Position numbers and translations under genes: made by a program | The notes under the pieces: generated by a model | Databases searched by the model: none | Seen by the model: only the letters and a program-made list of their open reading frames with translations | What the model was told of the DNA's origin: nothing | Shown: positions 7,501-9,641 of the stretch, one piece after another | Numbering within the stretch: the stretch's first letter is position 1 | How the letters are laid out: each line of letters opens with the position of its first letter | Assembly: GCA_019118725.1 (NCBI GenBank) | Contig: DWYO01000202.1 | Coordinates: 1-9,641 of the forward strand | Direction of reading: 5' to 3' | Origin: Candidatus Parabacteroides intestinavium | GTDB lineage: Bacteria; Bacteroidota; Bacteroidia; Bacteroidales; Tannerellaceae | Length of the DNA: 9,641 bases

Positions 7501-7921
7501 GTGTTGCCAAGTCACGGTCGAAATCATTGGCTGTTACGACAACCTCTGTGTTTTCAGCAAAGCGGCGGGCTGTATCTTTCATGATGGCAAATACCTCCGG
7601 AAGCACCTCTTCGAGGACTACTTCCATCTTGTCGGTGATTTGCTTTTCAATCTTGTCTACCTCAGTCCAGATAGCTTCACGTTCTTCCAGCTCTTTGTTG
7701 TCGATGCCTGAACGCAATTCGTTTACTTTTGCGCGTTCATCGGCTACATAGTCTTGGATGCGTTGTTTAATTTCATCTACTTTAGCACGCAGTTCATCGT
7801 TGCTCAGTTCTTTGATTGACGGATAAACGGCTTTTATTTTTTCTACATACGGAGTGATTTCCTTTAGGTCGCGTTGCGACTTGTTACCGAATAGCTTCGT
7901 CAAAAAATCATTAAATCCCAT
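4538..7921 (-). CDS. secA: Preprotein translocase ATPase SecA
   Basis: SecA is the motor that drives unfolded preproteins through the SecYEG channel at the inner membrane. The protein has 1127 aa against about 900 in E. coli. Visible motifs are Walker A ATGEGKT (191-197), the DEVD box (298-301), PLIISGP (311-317), and further on MAGRGTDIKL and RQLRGRAGRQGDPGSS of the second ATPase half. The extra length comes from about 85 residues before Walker A (a charged helical region), about 60 residues between PLIISGP and the DEKNNSVELT segment, and a long Ala/Gln/Arg-rich C-terminal linker. It ends in a zinc motif CPCGSGKKYKNCH with Cys1111, Cys1113, Cys1122 and His1123, which in other bacteria contacts SecB and lipids. 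Such extensions are typical of Bacteroidetes SecA as I recall it. The start at 7921 (MGFNDFLTKLFG) fits SecA N-termini; the leader is AAAAAAGT without a Shine-Dalgarno, normal for this phylum. No SecM-like regulator is seen upstream. Confidence 0.98.
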   Translation of the reverse strand: MGFNDFLTKLFGNKSQRDLKEITPYVEKIKAVYPSIKELSNDELRAKVDEIKQRIQDYVADERAKVNELRSGIDNKELEEREAIWTEVDKIEKQITDKMEVVLEEVLPEVFAIMKDTARRFAENTEVVVTANDFDRDLATRFDFVRIEGDKAIYANHWMAGGSEITWNMVHYDVQLFGGVVLHKGKIAEMATGEGKTLVATLPVFLNALTRNGVHVVTVNDYLSKRDSEWMGPLYMFHGLSVDCIDKHQPNSEGRRRAYNADITFGTNNEFGFDYLRDNMATSPKDLVQRQHNYAIVDEVDSVLIDDARTPLIISGPVPRGEEQLFEAFRPNVEVVYNAQKDLCQKLLIEAKKKMASDDPKVVEEGTIQLYRAYKGLPKSKALIKYLSEPGVKAQMLKTEEYFMSENMRHMHEATDELFLVIDEKNNSVELTDKGIDLLSRNVEDPQFFILPDIATELSQLDHMEGTDEEKQAKKDELLTNYSIKSERVHTINQLLKAYTLFEKDDEYVVMDNKVMIVDEQTGRIMDGRRYSDGLHQAIEAKERVKVEAATQTFATITLQNYFRMYHKLSGMTGTAETEAGEFWDIYKLDVVVIPTNRPIARIDMNDRIYKTKREKYNAVIEEIVKLTEAGRPVLVGTTSVEISELLSRMLTLRKIKHNVLNAKLHQKEAEIVALAGQSSTVTIATNMAGRGTDIKLSPEVRAAGGLAIIGTERHESRRVDRQLRGRAGRQGDPGSSVFFVSLEDDLMRLFASEKIANLMDKLGFKEGEVLEHSMLSKSVERAQKKVEENNFGIRKRLLEYDDVMNSQRNVVYTRRRHALMGERIGLDVLNTIYDTAIAIGEQYADSMDYEGVKMELYKTFAMEAPMSEEDFKSMKADKLGDALFNAALAAYKQRMERMAQVAQPVIKQVFENQGAMYENIMIPITDGKRMYNVSCNLKEAYETESKAIVKAFQKSVVLHTIDDAWKEHLREMDELRHSVQNASYEHKDPLLIYKLESYNLFKDMVDTMNRKTVAILMRGQIPVREVSEEERKQIEARRAAMQARAVAQQTAAIQAAAEARQQRIQIERAQEEEHEDMSKYRTEKPGLDNEKSAPQEPVRAEKRVGRNDPCPCGSGKKYKNCHGQGL

Positions 7922-7933
7922 ACTTTTTTATTG

Positions 7934-7951
7934 AATTGGCAATTGTCAATT
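7934..7951. repeat. 18-bp near-palindrome in the secA leader
   Basis: AATTGGCAATTGTCAATT is its own reverse complement except for two positions (reverse complement AATTGACAATTGCCAATT). It is made of the same AATTG-N-CAATT units as the inverted repeat at 1331-1410. It lies 13 nt upstream of the secA start codon, in the 95-bp gap after the phosphatase-like gene, and would form part of the secA leader RNA. It could be a remnant of a dispersed repeat or a regulatory site; nothing distinguishes these. No convincing Bacteroides -33/-7 promoter pair was found in this gap; AAAACATA at 8006-8013 (TATGTTTT on the minus strand) is a partial -7 match without a partner. Confidence 0.45.
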
Positions 7952-8016
7952 AATAAAATGACGATTGGATAGTTACTATTTAATTTATTATACAATTTAT
8001 TGGATAAAACATAAAT

Positions 8017-9641
8017 TTACTTGGATGAATTTACCATTTGCCCATTGCCAAACGTTAATTCTTGAAGCGGTAAACTTTGAGAAGCATTCGGTGGTCTGAT
8101 TCTCAGGATATGCGTGATGGTCGGAGCTACCTCAGTCGCTTTTACCTCCCGATAGATTCGTTCCGGCTTGATGCCACTACCCAAGAAGATCAATGGCGTA
8201 ATGACCGCGTTATTTCGTATTAATTTAACTTTTTCTTTAGGATTGTCATTGTTTATTTTCCAGCCGGGTTGCAGTTCGATGATTAAATCACCGCGTCCCA
8301 GATGGTGAGTCCCTTCCCGGAACTTGGCCGTACCTTCATTCCAATCGCCAAATACCAGACTATGGTCTGTCGTTACGTGCTGGACTCCGCTGAATTCCTT
8401 CAAAAAGGCAGCCGATTTGTTTTGAATCTCAGCCAGATCCAATTTTGCGTCCTCGATAGCTTTACGGTTCAGGTATATTTGGTTGTCATAAAACCCTTTC
8501 ACCCAACTGGTCTGCTGCCCATAAAGAGCCATCAGATACATATTCAATAAAGCCACGCAACGTTTTGGATGAAATTCGCCACCGGCAATATAGGAATCCA
8601 ATTCTTGTGTATATTCTTCTTCGCTCTTGTAATATCCGGATCCGGTAAATACCACTAACGTTTTCGACAAGCCAACTTTTTTGTCGATGGCATCCAAGAG
8701 CTGTTCGATGTCTTTATCTAATTGATAATAGGTATCCTGTATCTCGTATGAATATTCCTTATTCATATTTCCCCGGTAATTGCCTGCGTAATAGGTTACC
8801 GACAATAAGTCCGGACAGGTTCGCGTACCGAAACCTCCGTATTCCAGAAATTGTAACGCCAATCGGTTTACTTCTTTATTGACAAAAGGCGTAGTCTTTA
8901 GTTTCGGATAGCAATTCAGTTCTTTTTCATGGAATGTATATTTAAAAGGTATTTCATCCAGAACATACGGGAAAGCGTTTAGCTGGCTGGTCGAAAGGGA
9001 AGGGGTCCAGACCATTTTACTTAAGCGGGCAGACAATGATTCAACACCGCTATTGTACCGGTCTACATACCAAGGCACACCCTTATAGTAGGTTGTTGTC
9101 GCCCATTTTCCATTATTGTCGTCAATCCAGAAAACACCGTTGGCAGCATGACCGCCTGATAGGATGGCAGCTTCCGGATTAGGGGCAATGGCATAGACAT
9201 CACTTCTGCCTTTAGATGCGATTTTCAATTCATCTCCGATTGTAGAGCTGAACAGGGCTTTGGGGGAATAGTTATCTCGCGTGTAATTCCCTAAATAAGC
9301 CGGGTCATATAAGATTGAAAACTCCCGTTCTTTTTCGAAATCGTATTTATAGTTGGATGAAATGCCGTTGAAGCAGGGATTGGAACCGGTAAACAGTGTG
9401 GCAAATGCGCTAGCCTCATCTATGTTTGAAAATTCGAAGTGGATATTGGAATAAACCTTACCTTCGTTCAGCAGGCGCTTGAATCCGCGTTCACCAAAGG
9501 TGTTGTAAAAATACTCAATGTAATCTCCGCGTAATTGGTCTACAGTAATGCAAACTACCAATTTGGGAACCTGTTGTTGGGCTTCCAAATTGGTAACTGC
9601 CAAAATAGCAATTAATGAAGATAATATTTTGCGTACTTTCT
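8017..9641 (-). CDS. Secreted PafA-like alkaline-phosphatase-superfamily protein, probably catalytically inactive (5' truncated by window edge)
   Basis: The frame runs to the right edge without a stop. A TTG at 9603 is not the likely start, because the residues before it (KVRKILSSLIAI) and after it (LAVTNLEA) form one signal peptide cleaved near LEA/QQQ. Numbering from that TTG, the 528 residues align over their length with Elizabethkingia PafA (recalled from memory): KLVVCITVDQLRGDY (14-28), FTGSNP (71-76), GVFWIDD (156-162), QDTYYQLDKDI (289-299), PLIFLGSGIK (470-479) and APTITHIL (493-500). Metal ligand Asp22 and Asn84 are kept. The nucleophile Thr is Glu63, the phosphate-binding Lys/Arg pair is Asn142/Glu144, the Asp/His ligands of D-Y-x-G-H are Asn275/Asn279, the Asp-His pair is Ser322/Gly323, and the last His is Ile468. 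The fold is therefore kept but phosphatase activity is unlikely. A periplasmic or surface binding role is inferred. It is on the same strand as secA, 95 bp upstream. Confidence 0.85.
   Translation of the reverse strand, partial: KVRKILSSLIAILAVTNLEAQQQVPKLVVCITVDQLRGDYIEYFYNTFGERGFKRLLNEGKVYSNIHFEFSNIDEASAFATLFTGSNPCFNGISSNYKYDFEKEREFSILYDPAYLGNYTRDNYSPKALFSSTIGDELKIASKGRSDVYAIAPNPEAAILSGGHAANGVFWIDDNNGKWATTTYYKGVPWYVDRYNSGVESLSARLSKMVWTPSLSTSQLNAFPYVLDEIPFKYTFHEKELNCYPKLKTTPFVNKEVNRLALQFLEYGGFGTRTCPDLLSVTYYAGNYRGNMNKEYSYEIQDTYYQLDKDIEQLLDAIDKKVGLSKTLVVFTGSGYYKSEEEYTQELDSYIAGGEFHPKRCVALLNMYLMALYGQQTSWVKGFYDNQIYLNRKAIEDAKLDLAEIQNKSAAFLKEFSGVQHVTTDHSLVFGDWNEGTAKFREGTHHLGRGDLIIELQPGWKINNDNPKEKVKLIRNNAVITPLIFLGSGIKPERIYREVKATEVAPTITHILRIRPPNASQSLPLQELTFGNGQMVNSSK

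Noticed and set aside
7277..7711. Plus-strand open frame of 144 codons inside secA
   Set aside because: Antisense shadow of the conserved N-terminal half of SecA; no recognisable protein features.
9601..9603. TTG at 9603 as the start of the phosphatase-like gene
   Set aside because: It would cut the hydrophobic core of the signal peptide in half; the frame continues open to the window edge with a charged KVRK before the core.

Overview
The window looks like Bacteroidales chromosome (Bacteroides/Parabacteroides-like). Three things suggest this: a very long SecA (1127 aa, with lineage-typical insertions and a C-terminal zinc motif), genes lacking Shine-Dalgarno sequences behind A/T-rich leaders, and AATTG/GACAATT-type palindromic intergenic repeats. 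The genus is not resolved. No tRNA, rRNA, CRISPR array or insertion sequence was seen.

Layout. (1) 2-556, plus strand: 3' part of an HNH endonuclease gene of the TIGR02646/PtuB type, the nuclease partner in Septu-like and retron-associated anti-phage systems. Its start and any partner ATPase lie to the left of the window. (2) 667-4358, plus strand: a compact four-gene set: an exported outer-membrane beta-barrel protein, an unrecognised helical cytoplasmic protein of 287 aa, a small Ser-His signal-peptidase-like protein (S24/S26 clan), and a complete half-transporter ABC exporter. The last three are packed with a 2-nt gap and a 23-nt overlap. A strong hairpin plus T-tract separates the barrel gene from the other three. 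(3) 4412-4470: a long hairpin between convergent genes, probably a bidirectional terminator. (4) 4538-7921, minus strand: secA. (5) 8017-9641, minus strand: a secreted alkaline-phosphatase-superfamily (PafA-like) protein, cut by the right edge. It keeps the fold signatures but appears to have lost almost every catalytic and metal-binding residue.

How they may work together. The peptidase plus ABC exporter pair suggests processing and export of a peptide or small protein. No precursor peptide, PqqD-like chaperone or modifying enzyme is visible, so the substrate is unknown. SecA and the secreted pseudo-phosphatase are on the same strand, 95 bp apart, and could be co-transcribed, but no functional link is shown. 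The items most worth a second look are the apparent pseudoenzyme next to secA and the peptidase/ABC cluster with its unrecognised partner.
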